Positions 22,549-31,808 of a stretch of 34,505 nt of DNA are shown one piece after another. Source of the DNA: Celeribacter persicus. Its GTDB lineage: Bacteria > Pseudomonadota > Alphaproteobacteria > Rhodobacterales > Rhodobacteraceae. The stretch lies in contig NZ_QAOH01000024.1 of assembly GCF_003050785.1 (NCBI RefSeq), forward strand, positions 1 through 34,505, in the 5' to 3' direction. The number at the start of each line of letters is the position of its first letter. Position 1 is the first letter of the stretch. The notes beneath the pieces are model-generated. The model was not told where the DNA came from and ran no database searches. It saw only the letters and a program-made list of their open reading frames with translations. The position numbers were made by a program, and so were the translations under genes.

Positions 22549-23714
22549 TGGAGCGAGATCTGATCCTGACGTTCAATGCCGGATCATCGACTATCAAGTT
22601 GGGGTTCTTTGCACTGACGCAGACGGGACCCAGCCGGCTGGCAACTGGTGTGATCGATTTTCGTGATGAACCGTTCGAGCTCCGCCTGAAACGGAAGGGC
22701 GCGACCTTTTCGCAAGTGCTGAAAGCAGAGGTTGATGATTTGAGGGGAGTGCTTAATCATGCCTTTGGCTGGCTGGCGGGGCAATTCGATCTATCGCGTT
22801 TGGCGATGGTCGGGCACCGAGTGGTTCACGGCGGCGATATATTCACAAGCCCCACCCTCATCACCGACAAGGTGATTTCCCAGATCGACGACTTGGCTCG
22901 CCTGGCCCCGCTGCATCAGCCGCAAAGTCTGCGGTTGATCCAGGCGATGCGCGGTCTCTACCCAGGTCTGCCGCAGACCTCTTCCTTCGATACCGCTTTC
23001 CACGCGACACAGAAACCGCTGACCCGCCGTTTCGCGATTCCCCGCGCGCTGCATGATCAAGGCATCAAGCGCTACGGCTTCCACGGGCTCTCCTACAGTT
23101 TTATCGCGCGAGAGCTTGCTGAAATCGTGCCCGGCGCCAAGGCGGTGGTTGCCCATCTGGGCAGCGGTGCCAGCCTTTGCGCGATGGAAAATGGCATGAG
23201 CGTGGACAGCTCGATGGGCTTTTCCACCCTTGACGGAGTCCCAATGGCCACACGTTCAGGCGCTCTGGACCCGGGCGTGATTCTTTATCTGATGGGAGAG
23301 CTGGATTGGGATCTGAAACGCGTTGAAACAATGTTGTACCACGAAAGCGGGCTCCTTGGCGTTTCGGGTTTCGAAGCCGACAGCCGGGAGCTCATGACGA
23401 GTGCCCGCCCCGAGGCCGTCGAAGCAATCGATCTTTTTTGCCAGCGGATTGCGGGCGAGGTGGGACGGCTGACGACCAGTCTTGGCGGCATCGACGCATT
23501 GGTCTTCACTGCTGGGGTCGGCGAACACCAACCCGGCATCCGAGAAAACGTGGCGAACCGGTTGGCGTGGCTAGGGCTGGAGCTTGATCACCTGGCCAAT
23601 GTCAGAAACGCCCGTGAAATCAGTTCACAGAAAAGCCGGATCCGAGCCTTTGTCATCGCTACGGATGAAGAGAGCATCATCGCATCCGAGGCTGTCAGCT
23701 TGATGGGATTATGA
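22548..23714 (+). CDS. ackA: Acetate/butyrate-type acid kinase
   Basis: A 388-residue ASKHA-fold acid kinase. Family motifs are present: LTFNAGSSTIKLGF at 7-20 (adenosine-phosphate strand), VGHRVVHGG near 86-94, HLGSGASLC near 200-208, FHGLSY near 182-187 and FTAGVGEHQPGIRENV near 320-335. It makes ATP and a carboxylate from acyl-phosphate, or the reverse, in the cytoplasm. Downstream of a phosphotransacylase, it would give a substrate-level phosphorylation route when respiration is limited. It is somewhat shorter than housekeeping AckA (~400) and the partner is a PTB-like fusion, so butyrate or propionate kinase is equally possible. The stop overlaps the fabI-like start. Confidence 0.9.
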   Translation: MERDLILTFNAGSSTIKLGFFALTQTGPSRLATGVIDFRDEPFELRLKRKGATFSQVLKAEVDDLRGVLNHAFGWLAGQFDLSRLAMVGHRVVHGGDIFTSPTLITDKVISQIDDLARLAPLHQPQSLRLIQAMRGLYPGLPQTSSFDTAFHATQKPLTRRFAIPRALHDQGIKRYGFHGLSYSFIARELAEIVPGAKAVVAHLGSGASLCAMENGMSVDSSMGFSTLDGVPMATRSGALDPGVILYLMGELDWDLKRVETMLYHESGLLGVSGFEADSRELMTSARPEAVEAIDLFCQRIAGEVGRLTTSLGGIDALVFTAGVGEHQPGIRENVANRLAWLGLELDHLANVRNAREISSQKSRIRAFVIATDEESIIASEAVSLMGL

Positions 23715-24487
23715 TGAGTGGAGTGATTGATTTGAACGGCAAACGCGGGCTTGTCGTGGGTGTTGCGAATAGGGCAAGTATCGCTGCTGGCTGTGCGCAT
23801 GCTTTCCGCGCGGCTGGGGCAGAGCTTGCGCTGACCTATCTGAACGACAAAGCGCATCAATGGGTTGCGCCGGTCTCTGAAGAAGTAGACGCAAAACTAC
23901 TGCTGCCCTGCGATGTGCGCGAGCCCGGCCAATTGGAAGCCGTGTTCGATCGTATAGGTTCGGAATGGGGGCAGCTGGATTTTCTCCTTCATGCGATTGC
24001 TTTTGCCCCCCGCGAGGATCTGCATACCAGCGTGGTCAACTCCACGGCTGAGGGGTTTGCACTGGCCATAGACGTTTCCTGCCATTCTTTCCTGCGTATG
24101 ACGCGATTGGCCCGGCCTTTAATGAAGTCGGGTGGGTCGCTGATTACCGTCAGCTTCTATGGCGCTGACAGGGTGGTCGAGAATTACAATCTGATGGGAC
24201 CGGTCAAGGCCGCCCTTGAGGCTTCGGTTCGCTATGTCGCCGCCGATCTTGCAGAGGAAGGCATCCGTGCTTTTGCGCTCTCCGCCGGACCAGTAAAGAC
24301 GCGTGCCGCCTCGGGAATTGACCGCTTCGATGCGTTGTTGGATGAGGTGCGTGCGCGCACTCCTTCTGGCAAGCTGGTTGATATCGAGGAAATAGGCAGA
24401 CTCGCAGCCTTTCTAGCCAGTCCCGTCGCCGCACCGATGAGTGGCTCGGTCGTCTATGCCGACAACGGATATCACACCACGGCCTGA
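23711..24487 (+). CDS. fabI: FabI-type enoyl-ACP/CoA reductase
   Basis: A 258-residue short-chain dehydrogenase of the FabI class. It begins LNGKRGLVVGVANRASIA (8-25), the FabI-type glycine-rich NAD site; catalytic Tyr159 and Lys166 lie in NYNLMGPVK. The residue matching E. coli Tyr146 is Phe149, as in InhA. It would reduce a trans-2-enoyl thioester with NAD(P)H. Placed after phaC, the hydratase-phosphotransacylase fusion and the kinase, it may act as a reductant sink on crotonyl-type intermediates rather than in bulk lipid synthesis, which is inference. It is the last gene of the unit; ATG 23711 or 23714 overlaps the kinase stop. Confidence 0.87.
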   Translation: MMSGVIDLNGKRGLVVGVANRASIAAGCAHAFRAAGAELALTYLNDKAHQWVAPVSEEVDAKLLLPCDVREPGQLEAVFDRIGSEWGQLDFLLHAIAFAPREDLHTSVVNSTAEGFALAIDVSCHSFLRMTRLARPLMKSGGSLITVSFYGADRVVENYNLMGPVKAALEASVRYVAADLAEEGIRAFALSAGPVKTRAASGIDRFDALLDEVRARTPSGKLVDIEEIGRLAAFLASPVAAPMSGSVVYADNGYHTTA

Positions 24488-24708
24488 TATGGGCCGTCTT
24501 GGCAACACGAGAGGCAATTCGCTCAGCGAAGGTTCACGATAATCGTGGTGAAGCAGGGTTAACAGCTCGCAAATGCAAATCGTGCCGCAATGTGTTTGTC
24601 ACAAGGATCCTGATTCTGGCAAAAGCCCGGGCCAACGCCCGCAGGTAGCTGAACTTCGTGCCTGAAGAGCCGGCGACCGGTAGGAAGCCACGCTCCCACA
24701 ATACCATT
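24488..24708 (+). other. Intergenic, nothing recognised
   Basis: No gene is supported. It joins the fabI-like gene to the IS3 remnant and may contain further eroded transposon sequence. Confidence 0.35.
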
Positions 24709-24990
24709 TGCGCGGATCAGGGCACCGAGTTCGTGTCGCGCGACATGGCCCTCTGGGACTATTAGCGCGGCCTCGCTCTGGGCTTATCGCGCCCGAAATA
24801 GCTGACGGACACCGCTTTCATCAAAGCATTCAGCGGCCAGTTCCGGACGAAATGTCTGGACCAGCATTGATTCATAACCCGTGCAGATGCCGCCGAAAAG
24901 TTAAAGGCCTGGCGCATATACTACAATGAGGAACAGCCCCAGTCATGCTGACGAAATCCGGGGGCATCACCAGCCTGTCACCCTCTTCAA
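24709..24990 (+). pseudogene. IS3-family transposase (orfB) remnant
   Basis: In one plus-strand frame the C-terminal integrase core of an IS3 orfB is legible: ADQGTEFVSRDMALWDY, then LTDTAFIKAFSGQFRTKCLDQH, and AAEKLKAWRIYYNEEQPQS. The pieces match the DNG-EF and AFIEAFNG-FR-ECL blocks of rve_3, including the second Asp and the Glu position, where Glu is Lys here (AFIKAF). At least four in-frame stops interrupt it and no start or N-terminus exists. It is a decayed relic between the PHA cluster and the efflux cluster. Confidence 0.75.
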
Positions 24991-25009
24991 AATCCGATGG
25001 TGCCCCTCC

Positions 25010-25607
25010 CTAATCAAGTTTATTATTGTCGTTCAAAATACTCTGTAACAGAGAGGCGGAGACAGATCGAAGTTCATCGTCGGATATCGATCTGATCGGC
25101 TCGATCTCCAAGATATTCCGAGAAAGAATCGCGCCGAAAAGAAATGAGGTGGCGAACATCACCGCCATCTTCTCATGCTCACCGAATGTACGGGTGAGTA
25201 GTGCCACGAAGTTCTGCTCCAAGATCTCACGGATGATCTCCCTTGGTTCCGCGCTTGTGCAGGATCGCAGGACGATGTCCAACACCCTGCCTTCGTTCAC
25301 ATCGGTTGACGCGTCATCGGTGATGACGTTGCAGATTCTCTCGATGAGAGCACCGGAAGATATGGGTTCGTCGAACAAGTCATCGATCTTCATGACTGCG
25401 AGGATTGCCGCCCTGAACAACTCGGCTTTGGATCCGAAGGCTCGATTAACGTATGCGACATCCACGCCGGCCCACGCCGGCTCTCGCAGCAAGATCGCGG
25501 ACGCCGACTTCGGAGTAGGGAGATCGAGAAAACAGGACGACCGCCGCCTCCAGAACGCGTTGGCGTCCCGAGATCTGTCGAGGTTCAGAGTTCGAACTGC
25601 TGCGCAT
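25010..25607 (-). pseudogene. TetR-family regulator broken by a 10-bp tandem duplication
   Basis: The N-terminal HTH (RQRVLEAAVVLFSRSPYSE to VRDLAARAGV) is read in one frame from ATG 25607, and the rest (DVAYVNRAFGSKAELFRAA to the C-terminus) in another. CCACGCCGGC occurs twice in tandem at 25462-25471 and 25472-25481. Removing one copy restores AARAGVDVAYVNRAFGSK, a canonical TetR HTH, and gives 588 nt, 195 residues. The gene is divergent from the membrane-fusion gene that starts 125 bp away and was presumably its repressor. As it stands the frameshift falls in the DNA-binding helix, so the product should not bind DNA. Confidence 0.85.
25462..25481. repeat. 10-bp tandem duplication in tetR
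   Basis: CCACGCCGGC is repeated head to tail without spacer. The repeat length is not a multiple of three, so it shifts the tetR frame. Its GC-rich sequence suits replication slippage. Confidence 0.9.
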
Positions 25608-25632
25608 GTGCTCATTGCCCTCCCTAGCGGCG

Positions 25633-25652
25633 ATATCATCGACCGTTGACTT
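25633..25652. promoter_or_regulatory. Degenerate copy of the TetR operator before the efflux operon
   Basis: ATATCATCGACCGTTGACTT matches the 33031 operator at 14 of 20 positions and the 33942 operator at 14 of 20, counted by hand. The right arm TTGACTT is identical to that of 33031 and could be a -35 box for the operon on the plus strand. The left arm is eroded. A second inverted repeat, TTTGC/GCAAA at 25651-25672, overlaps it. Confidence 0.45.
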
Positions 25653-25731
25653 TGCAGTAATTGCTGCGCAAATAGACACAAAAGGCCATTTTGCCTAGCC
25701 TGAAATTTCTTCTCTTGCCCGGATCGCCGTC

Positions 25732-26799
25732 ATGAAAAAATCGAATAAGAAATACCTTCTTGCCGCCCTCGTAGCGCTTGCAGGTGCCGTTGGCTATCTT
25801 GTCTGGACTGAAATGCGCGATCCAGGTCTGCCGACTGGGCTCGCGGCGGCGAATGGCCGCATAGAAGCTACGGAGTTCGATATTTCTGCACTGACTGGCG
25901 GACGCATCGCAAGTATCCTGCCGGCTGAGGGCGATTTCGTCCATACAGGGGACGTTCTCGTGCAGATGGATGTGGTGCAGCTGAACGCCCAAAAACGCCA
26001 AGCGGAAGCACAGCTGCGCCGCGCTGAGATTGGTGTTGAAACCGCGAAGGCTCTCGTAGCACAGGCCGAAGCGCAGAAACGCGCGGCGGAGGCGGCCGTG
26101 AGTCAAGCCCAAGCCGTCGCGGATGCGACCGCCCTGCGTCTTGCCCGCTCGGAGCGGCTGGTCGAGAGCAATGCAGTGTCACAGCAGGTACTGGATGACG
26201 ACCGCTCGAATAATGCCCAAGCTCTCGCGGGCGTTGCCTCGGCTGAAGCAAGCTATGCCGCAGCCCAAGCCGGCGTGAGCAGCGCCCTCGCTCAGGTGGT
26301 AGATGCAGAGGCCGCCGTCGATGCGGCGAAAGCCTCCATCGATTCCATTCAGGCCTCGCTGAACGATGCCACGCTCAAGGCGCCGCGCGATGGCCGAATT
26401 CAATATCGCGTCACCCAGGAGGGTGAAATTGTAAGCTCTGGCGGACGTATCCTGAGTTTGGTCGACCTTGCCGATGTCTACATGACGGTCTTCCTCCCAA
26501 CCTCTCAGGTCGGCAGGGTTCAGGTCGGCTCCGAAGTTCGCCTTGTCATGGATGCGGCACCGGACATCGTGATCCCTGCAGCGGTCTCCTATGTGGCCGA
26601 TGTTGCGCAGTTTACACCCAAAACGGTCGAAACCGCGGATGAGCGCGAAAAGCTGATGTTCAGGGTGCGGGCACGCATCGATCCGGACCTTTTGGTTCAG
26701 CATATCGAATATGTAAAAACCGGTCTTCCCGGCATGGCCTATCTGCGGCTCGATCCAGATGCTGCATGGCCTGACTTCCTTGCAAATGTCGTGAAATGA
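25732..26799 (+). CDS. HlyD-type membrane-fusion protein (YhiI-like)
   Basis: A 355-residue periplasmic adaptor. One N-terminal membrane anchor covers ~8-25. A biotinyl-lipoyl half-motif follows ([22 protein letters not shown], about 41-62), then a long alanine/glutamine-rich helical hairpin (~75-205, coiled coil), the second lipoyl half ([20 protein letters not shown] near 220-239) and a beta-barrel domain. It links an inner-membrane ABC exporter to an outer-membrane channel such as TolC. It is ATGA-coupled to the RbbA-like gene. The order adaptor, double-NBD ABC protein, permease matches the yhiI-rbbA-yhhJ arrangement known from enterobacteria. The exported substrate cannot be told from the sequence. 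Confidence 0.87.
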   Translation: MKKSNKKYLLAALVALAGAVGYLVWTEMRDPGLPTGLAAANGRIEATEFDISALTGGRIASILPAEGDFVHTGDVLVQMDVVQLNAQKRQAEAQLRRAEIGVETAKALVAQAEAQKRAAEAAVSQAQAVADATALRLARSERLVESNAVSQQVLDDDRSNNAQALAGVASAEASYAAAQAGVSSALAQVVDAEAAVDAAKASIDSIQASLNDATLKAPRDGRIQYRVTQEGEIVSSGGRILSLVDLADVYMTVFLPTSQVGRVQVGSEVRLVMDAAPDIVIPAAVSYVADVAQFTPKTVETADEREKLMFRVRARIDPDLLVQHIEYVKTGLPGMAYLRLDPDAAWPDFLANVVK

Positions 26800-29540
26800 A
26801 CGGGGTCGCCGCCGGGGTGTCCGGCCTGACACTGCGCTATGGCGCGGTTATAGCACTGAATGATGTGACCTTGGACATCCCGTCAGGCTGCATGGTCGGA
26901 CTGATCGGACCGGATGGGGTTGGCAAATCGAGCCTGCTCTCTCTGCTGGCTGGAGCGCGTGTCGTTCAGGAAGGCGATGTCAATGTCCTTGGCGGGGACA
27001 TGCGGAACCTCAAGCACCGAAACCGCATCTGCCCGCGCATCGCATATATGCCACAGGGGCTCGGCAAAAATCTTTACCCGACGCTTTCAGTCGAGGAGAA
27101 CCTGGATTTCTTCGGCAGCCTCTTCGGCCATGACAAAGCCGAGCGTGAGCGTCGTATTGTAGATCTGCTCGCCGCCACTGGCATGTCTCCTTTCCGTGAC
27201 CGCCCCGCGGCCAAGCTTTCGGGTGGTATGAAGCAAAAGTTGGGGCTGTGCTGTGCGCTGATTCACGATCCAGACTTTCTCATCCTCGACGAGCCGACGA
27301 CGGGCGTCGATCCGCTGTCGCGTCGTCAGTTTTGGGATCTGATTGATCGAATTCGCGGTGAACGGCCCGAAATGAGCGTGATCACCGCCACTGCTTATAT
27401 GGAGGAAGCGGCGCGCTTTGATTGGATTGTCGCGATGAACGCCGGTCGTGTTCTCGCATCTGGGACCAAACAGGAGCTTCTGGAACGCACCGGCGCGAGC
27501 GATCTCGATACAGCCTTCATCTCACTATTGCCCGAAGAGGATCGCGACGGAGATGCTACAGTAGTGATCCCGCCACGGGCAGATGAAATGACAGACGTCG
27601 CCATCGAAGCAGAGGGGCTGACCCAACGCTTCGGAGACTTCGTCGCTGTGGACAATGTCAGTTTCCGCATTTCTCGTGGCGAGATTTTTGGCTTTCTGGG
27701 ATCGAATGGCTGCGGCAAAACCACGACGATGAAGATGCTGACAGGCCTTCTGGAGCCAAGTGAGGGCCGCGCACGACTCTTTGGCCATGAGGTCGATGCC
27801 TCTGACCTGGGCGTACGGCGCAGGGTCGGCTTCATGTCGCAGGCCTTCTCCCTATATTCCGAATTGACGGTAAGGCAGAATCTTGAACTGCATGCCAAGC
27901 TCTTTGCCATGAAGCCCGAAAAAATACCTAGTCGTGTCGCGGAAATGATCGCGCGTTTCGACCTTGCGGATGTCATCAATAATCTGCCCGATGCGCTGCC
28001 GCTGGGTATTCGTCAGCGGTTGTCTCTGGCTGTTGCGATGATCCACGGACCCGAGATCCTGATTCTGGACGAGCCAACCTCGGGCGTGGATCCGGTGGCT
28101 CGCAACGCCTTCTGGAGGATTCTGGCGGAGTTGTCGCGACAGGATGGGGTGACAATTTTCGTCTCTACCCATTTCATGAACGAAGCGGAATGGTGCGACC
28201 GCATCAGTCTGATGCATGCCGGGAAGGTGCTGGTCTCGGACACCGCCGCCGAAATCACCCGCAACAAGGCCTGCGATACGCTGGAAGATGCATTTGTAGC
28301 CTATCTGCAAGACGCAATCGGTGAGACACCTGAAGTACTTGAGCCAATGGAGACTAACGCGATAGCGCCCGTTTCAGGGGCAGGCGGAGCTTCGGAGGCT
28401 GCAAGGCAGAAGGGGTTTAGCCTGCAGCGCCTGTTAAGTTATTCGAGGCTCGAAAGCTTGCAACTGCAGCGCGACCCTATTCGCCTCGCCATGGCTCTGG
28501 TTGGCACCCTGCTCTTGATGATCGTGATCGGACTGGGCATTAACATGGATGTCGAGGATCTGAGTTTTGCAGTCCTTGACAGAGACCAGACCACGACAAG
28601 CCGCTCGTACGTTGCCGACATTTCCGGTTCACGATATTTCATCGAACAGGATCCACTGTCCAGCTACGATGAACTGGATGCGAGGATGCGTTCGGGCGAT
28701 CTGTCGTTGGCAATTGAGATCCCGCCCGGCTTTGCCGCAGATATCGCCGCGGGACGAGATGTATCCGTGGGAGCCTGGTTCGATGGCGCCAACACCACCC
28801 GCGCCAATACCGTCCAAGGTTACGTACAAGGTATGCACTCTGCCTGGCTCAGCGCACAAGCCCGCCAAATCTACGGAGATGCCGCACTGACAGGCAATTT
28901 TGAACTGGTCACACGCTATCGATACAATCCGGACGTGCGAAGCCTTGATGCAATGGTCCCCGCGATCATCCCTCTTCTCTTGCTGATGATCCCCGCAATT
29001 CTGACCACCCTCTCCGTGGCGCGTGAGCGCGAGCTTGGCTCGATCATCAATTTCTATGTGACCCCAGTCACACGGCTAGAATTTCTGATCGGCAAACAGT
29101 TGCCTTATATCGCGCTCGCCATGCTGAACTTCCTGCTCATGATGGCCATAGCGGTTACGTTCTTCGCGGTGCCGTTCAACGGCGATTTCGTCGGCTTTGC
29201 ACTGGCAGCATTGATCTATGTCGTCGCGACCACGGCTCTCGGGCTTCTGGTCTCGGTGTTCATCGCGAGCCAGGTAGCGGCTTTGTTTGCGACCGCTATG
29301 CTGACCATGATCCCCGCGGTCAGCTATTCAGGCCTGATCGACCCGGTGTCTTCGCTGTCCGGATTTGGACGCGTCGTCGGAGAAATATATCCGACAACAT
29401 GGTTCGTCACCGCGGCGCGCGGCGCATTTTCCAAGGCCTTTGGCATGGCAGAATTGGCCGGTCCGATGCTGGCCATGGGAATTTCCGTTCCGGTCATTCT
29501 AGGGTTGGCAGCGTTTTTCCTGTCGAAGCAGGCGAAGTGA
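26796..29540 (+). CDS. RbbA-like ABC transporter, two ATPase domains plus ABC-2 permease
   Basis: A 914-residue fusion. NBD1: Walker [10 protein letters not shown] at 38-46, signature LSGGMKQK near 140, Walker [14 protein letters not shown] near 163. NBD2: Walker [10 protein letters not shown] near 303-311, an atypical signature (LPLGIRQR) in place of LSGGQ, and Walker [14 protein letters not shown] near 418. The C-terminal ABC-2 permease begins near 540, with one membrane segment (~563-583), a large external loop and about five more segments (~725-910). The degenerate second signature is usual in RbbA/YhiH proteins. It probably works as a drug or lipid-type exporter with the permease encoded next; ribosome association as in E. 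coli RbbA is not predictable from sequence. Confidence 0.88.
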   Translation: MNGVAAGVSGLTLRYGAVIALNDVTLDIPSGCMVGLIGPDGVGKSSLLSLLAGARVVQEGDVNVLGGDMRNLKHRNRICPRIAYMPQGLGKNLYPTLSVEENLDFFGSLFGHDKAERERRIVDLLAATGMSPFRDRPAAKLSGGMKQKLGLCCALIHDPDFLILDEPTTGVDPLSRRQFWDLIDRIRGERPEMSVITATAYMEEAARFDWIVAMNAGRVLASGTKQELLERTGASDLDTAFISLLPEEDRDGDATVVIPPRADEMTDVAIEAEGLTQRFGDFVAVDNVSFRISRGEIFGFLGSNGCGKTTTMKMLTGLLEPSEGRARLFGHEVDASDLGVRRRVGFMSQAFSLYSELTVRQNLELHAKLFAMKPEKIPSRVAEMIARFDLADVINNLPDALPLGIRQRLSLAVAMIHGPEILILDEPTSGVDPVARNAFWRILAELSRQDGVTIFVSTHFMNEAEWCDRISLMHAGKVLVSDTAAEITRNKACDTLEDAFVAYLQDAIGETPEVLEPMETNAIAPVSGAGGASEAARQKGFSLQRLLSYSRLESLQLQRDPIRLAMALVGTLLLMIVIGLGINMDVEDLSFAVLDRDQTTTSRSYVADISGSRYFIEQDPLSSYDELDARMRSGDLSLAIEIPPGFAADIAAGRDVSVGAWFDGANTTRANTVQGYVQGMHSAWLSAQARQIYGDAALTGNFELVTRYRYNPDVRSLDAMVPAIIPLLLLMIPAILTTLSVARERELGSIINFYVTPVTRLEFLIGKQLPYIALAMLNFLLMMAIAVTFFAVPFNGDFVGFALAALIYVVATTALGLLVSVFIASQVAALFATAMLTMIPAVSYSGLIDPVSSLSGFGRVVGEIYPTTWFVTAARGAFSKAFGMAELAGPMLAMGISVPVILGLAAFFLSKQAK

Positions 29541-29547
29541 GGGCGGG

Positions 29548-30660
29548 ATGAACCTGAAGAATACCTTTAACCTCGGCGTAAAAGAGCTTCGCGGGCTTTG
29601 GCGGGATCCGGTTATGCTGGCCCTCATTGTTTACGCGTTTTCACTTTCTGTCTGGACCACGGCGAACTCTTCCCCCGATGCTCTGAGCAATGCCGCCATC
29701 GCCATCGTCGACGAGGATCAGTCACACCTTTCCACCCGGATTTCCTCGGCCTTCTATCCGCCGTATTTCGTTTCTCCCCGAATGATCACTGCGGCCGAAA
29801 TGGATGACCGCATGGACCAGGGACTGGACACTTTCGCGGTGAACATCCCCCCCGATTTTGAGCGCGACGTGTTGGGAGGCAGAAGCCCTGCGATTCAGCT
29901 CAACGTCGACGCCACCCGTATGAGCCAAGCCTTTACCGGCGGTGGATATATTCAGCAAATCGTCTCCGCCGAAGTATCTGAATTCGTCTCTGGTCACCGC
30001 TCCGAAACGGAACTGCCGGTGGATCTGGCATTGCGCGCGCGTTACAATCCGTCCCTTGACCCGAAATGGTTCGGAGCGATTTCGAGCGTGATCCAGTCAA
30101 TTACGATGCTGTCGCTGGTGCTGACAGGATCCGCACTGATCCGCGAAAAGGAACATGGAACGGTTGAACACCTTTTGGTCATGCCAGTTACCGCAACCGA
30201 GATCATGGTCTCGAAAATCTGGTCTATGGGGTTGGTGGTGCTCTTGGGCTCTAGTTTCTCACTGCTTGTCGTTGTGCAGGCCTTGATGGATGTACCCGTA
30301 CAAGGCTCAGTTGCTCTTTTTCTCGCGGGTACGGCGTTGATGATCTTTGCGATGACCGGCCTAGGCATCTTCCTGGCCACCATTGCCGGATCAATGCCGC
30401 AATTTGCTTTGCTGCTGATGCTGGCGCTCCTGCCGCTGCAGGTGCTGTCGGGTGCAATGACGCCGAGAGAGTCGATGCCAGAGATTATTCAAAACCTTAT
30501 GCTTGCGGCACCGAATACCCATTTCATTATTCTGTCGCAGGGGATTCTATTTCGAGGGGCAGGGTTCGATGTCGTTTGGCCGCAGTTTTTGGCGCTCGCG
30601 CTGATTGGCTTTGTTCTGTTCCAGCTCGCCCTGGTCCGTTTTCGCGCTTTCCTTAGGTAG
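29548..30660 (+). CDS. ABC-2 type permease (YhhJ-like)
   Basis: A 370-residue ABC-2 permease starting 7 nt after the RbbA-like stop. It has one N-terminal membrane segment (~20-40), a periplasmic domain (~45-165) and about five C-terminal segments (~172-200, 220-248, 253-280, 286-305, 345-366), with the family's EKEHGTVEHLLVMPVT motif near 202-217 before the second segment. It should pair with the permease half of the preceding protein to form the channel. The order and spacing indicate one operon with the membrane-fusion protein. No truncation is seen. Confidence 0.88.
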   Translation: MNLKNTFNLGVKELRGLWRDPVMLALIVYAFSLSVWTTANSSPDALSNAAIAIVDEDQSHLSTRISSAFYPPYFVSPRMITAAEMDDRMDQGLDTFAVNIPPDFERDVLGGRSPAIQLNVDATRMSQAFTGGGYIQQIVSAEVSEFVSGHRSETELPVDLALRARYNPSLDPKWFGAISSVIQSITMLSLVLTGSALIREKEHGTVEHLLVMPVTATEIMVSKIWSMGLVVLLGSSFSLLVVVQALMDVPVQGSVALFLAGTALMIFAMTGLGIFLATIAGSMPQFALLLMLALLPLQVLSGAMTPRESMPEIIQNLMLAAPNTHFIILSQGILFRGAGFDVVWPQFLALALIGFVLFQLALVRFRAFLR

Positions 30661-30663
30661 GAC

Positions 30664-31743
30664 ATGGTTTTGCGGCAAGCTCTTTTCCTGATGTTTCTAT
30701 TGCTTGCGGGTTGTGCGTCGCGGCCTGGACCGGAAGTGTTGGTCCCGGATACGACGACCCTTCCGGACGGGGCTCGTAATATCAGGGTGCTTGCGATGAC
30801 TACCCGCGCGCAAGTGACAGACTATCCAGAAACCTTTGGGGGCAATCGCGCAGACAAAACAACTTTTCTAGAGTATATTGTCTCGGTTCCACCGAACCAT
30901 CAGCCTGGAAAGATCGAATGGCCAGATCTTGAAATCGACGCAGCGAGACATTTCGCAGTCCGAAATGACACAATCCTGAGCGCGGAAGCATTCTCCCGCA
31001 AAGCCTCACAGCGTCATGTCGGAGTGTATATTCACGGATTTAACACCAACTATCAGGAGGCGCTTTTCCGCGGTGTCCAACTCGCTGCTGATGCGCAGAT
31101 CGACGGAGAACCCATAGTATTTTCATGGCCATCCGAGGGGAGCGCGACAGCTTATCTGGCTGATCGCGATGCTTCCGATTTTTCGCGTGCAGCTTTGGCA
31201 GATCTTCTGACAATGTTGACAAAAGGGCGTAGCGTTTCAGATCCGCTACCCGTTTTGGCTCATAGTATGGGTGCCCGTATGACGATGGAAGCGCTGGTCC
31301 ATCTAAGCCTCGCCGGACGGAGCGATGTTCTGGATCGCACAGTTCTAGTACTCGCCGCGCCAGACATAGACATTGATCTATTCCGCAAGCAGATGGCGTC
31401 CATCGGAAAAACGAAACATCCCATTACTATTCTTGTTTCTTCAGACGATCGCGCGTTGAAAATTTCTGCACGACTCGCCGCCGATCGGACGCGACTTGGG
31501 GCCGTCGATGTTAACGATCCGGCAATTCAGCAACTCATAGTTGATACGGGAGTTCGTATTGTGGATGTTACCCAGATCGAATCCACCGACTCGACGCATA
31601 GTCGCTACATCGGATTGTTTTCAGGAGTATCTTCAGTCAACGTAAACGCTAATCCATTTGGAGGAGTGCGCCATGCCGGTGCCTTTGTTTTTAACAATGT
31701 CGGCGACGTATTTCAGGTGATAGGCGGAGCTTTAAGCGAGTAA
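30664..31743 (+). CDS. DUF900 alpha/beta-hydrolase lipoprotein
   Basis: A 359-residue putative lipoprotein. The signal peptide ends in the lipobox LLAGC with Cys17. The hydrolase core has VYIHGFNTNYQEA (near 121-133; oxyanion side), the nucleophile elbow LAHSMGAR with Ser201, and SSDDRAL near 259-265 as the likely acid. The final ~60 residues are distinctive (SVNVNANPFGGVRHAGAF). DUF900 enzymes are serine hydrolases of unknown substrate. The gene begins 3 nt after the permease stop, so it is co-transcribed with the ABC exporter; a membrane-anchored hydrolase might modify the exported substrate or an envelope ester. That link is inference. Confidence 0.78.
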   Translation: MVLRQALFLMFLLLAGCASRPGPEVLVPDTTTLPDGARNIRVLAMTTRAQVTDYPETFGGNRADKTTFLEYIVSVPPNHQPGKIEWPDLEIDAARHFAVRNDTILSAEAFSRKASQRHVGVYIHGFNTNYQEALFRGVQLAADAQIDGEPIVFSWPSEGSATAYLADRDASDFSRAALADLLTMLTKGRSVSDPLPVLAHSMGARMTMEALVHLSLAGRSDVLDRTVLVLAAPDIDIDLFRKQMASIGKTKHPITILVSSDDRALKISARLAADRTRLGAVDVNDPAIQQLIVDTGVRIVDVTQIESTDSTHSRYIGLFSGVSSVNVNANPFGGVRHAGAFVFNNVGDVFQVIGGALSE

Positions 31744-31808
31744 TACCAACTTTCAATAATTCTGACTCTCGGGCTTCCCAAAAGCCGATGAATCTGAATC
31801 TCTGTTGC

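Noticed and set aside
24204-24434. Minus-strand frame opposite the fabI-like gene
   Set aside because: Shadow of a well-supported gene with no ribosome-binding site or domain.
31765-31787. Possible terminator after the DUF900 gene (CGGGCTT paired with AAAGCCG)
   Set aside because: The stem needs a bulge and has no T-run; too weak to list.
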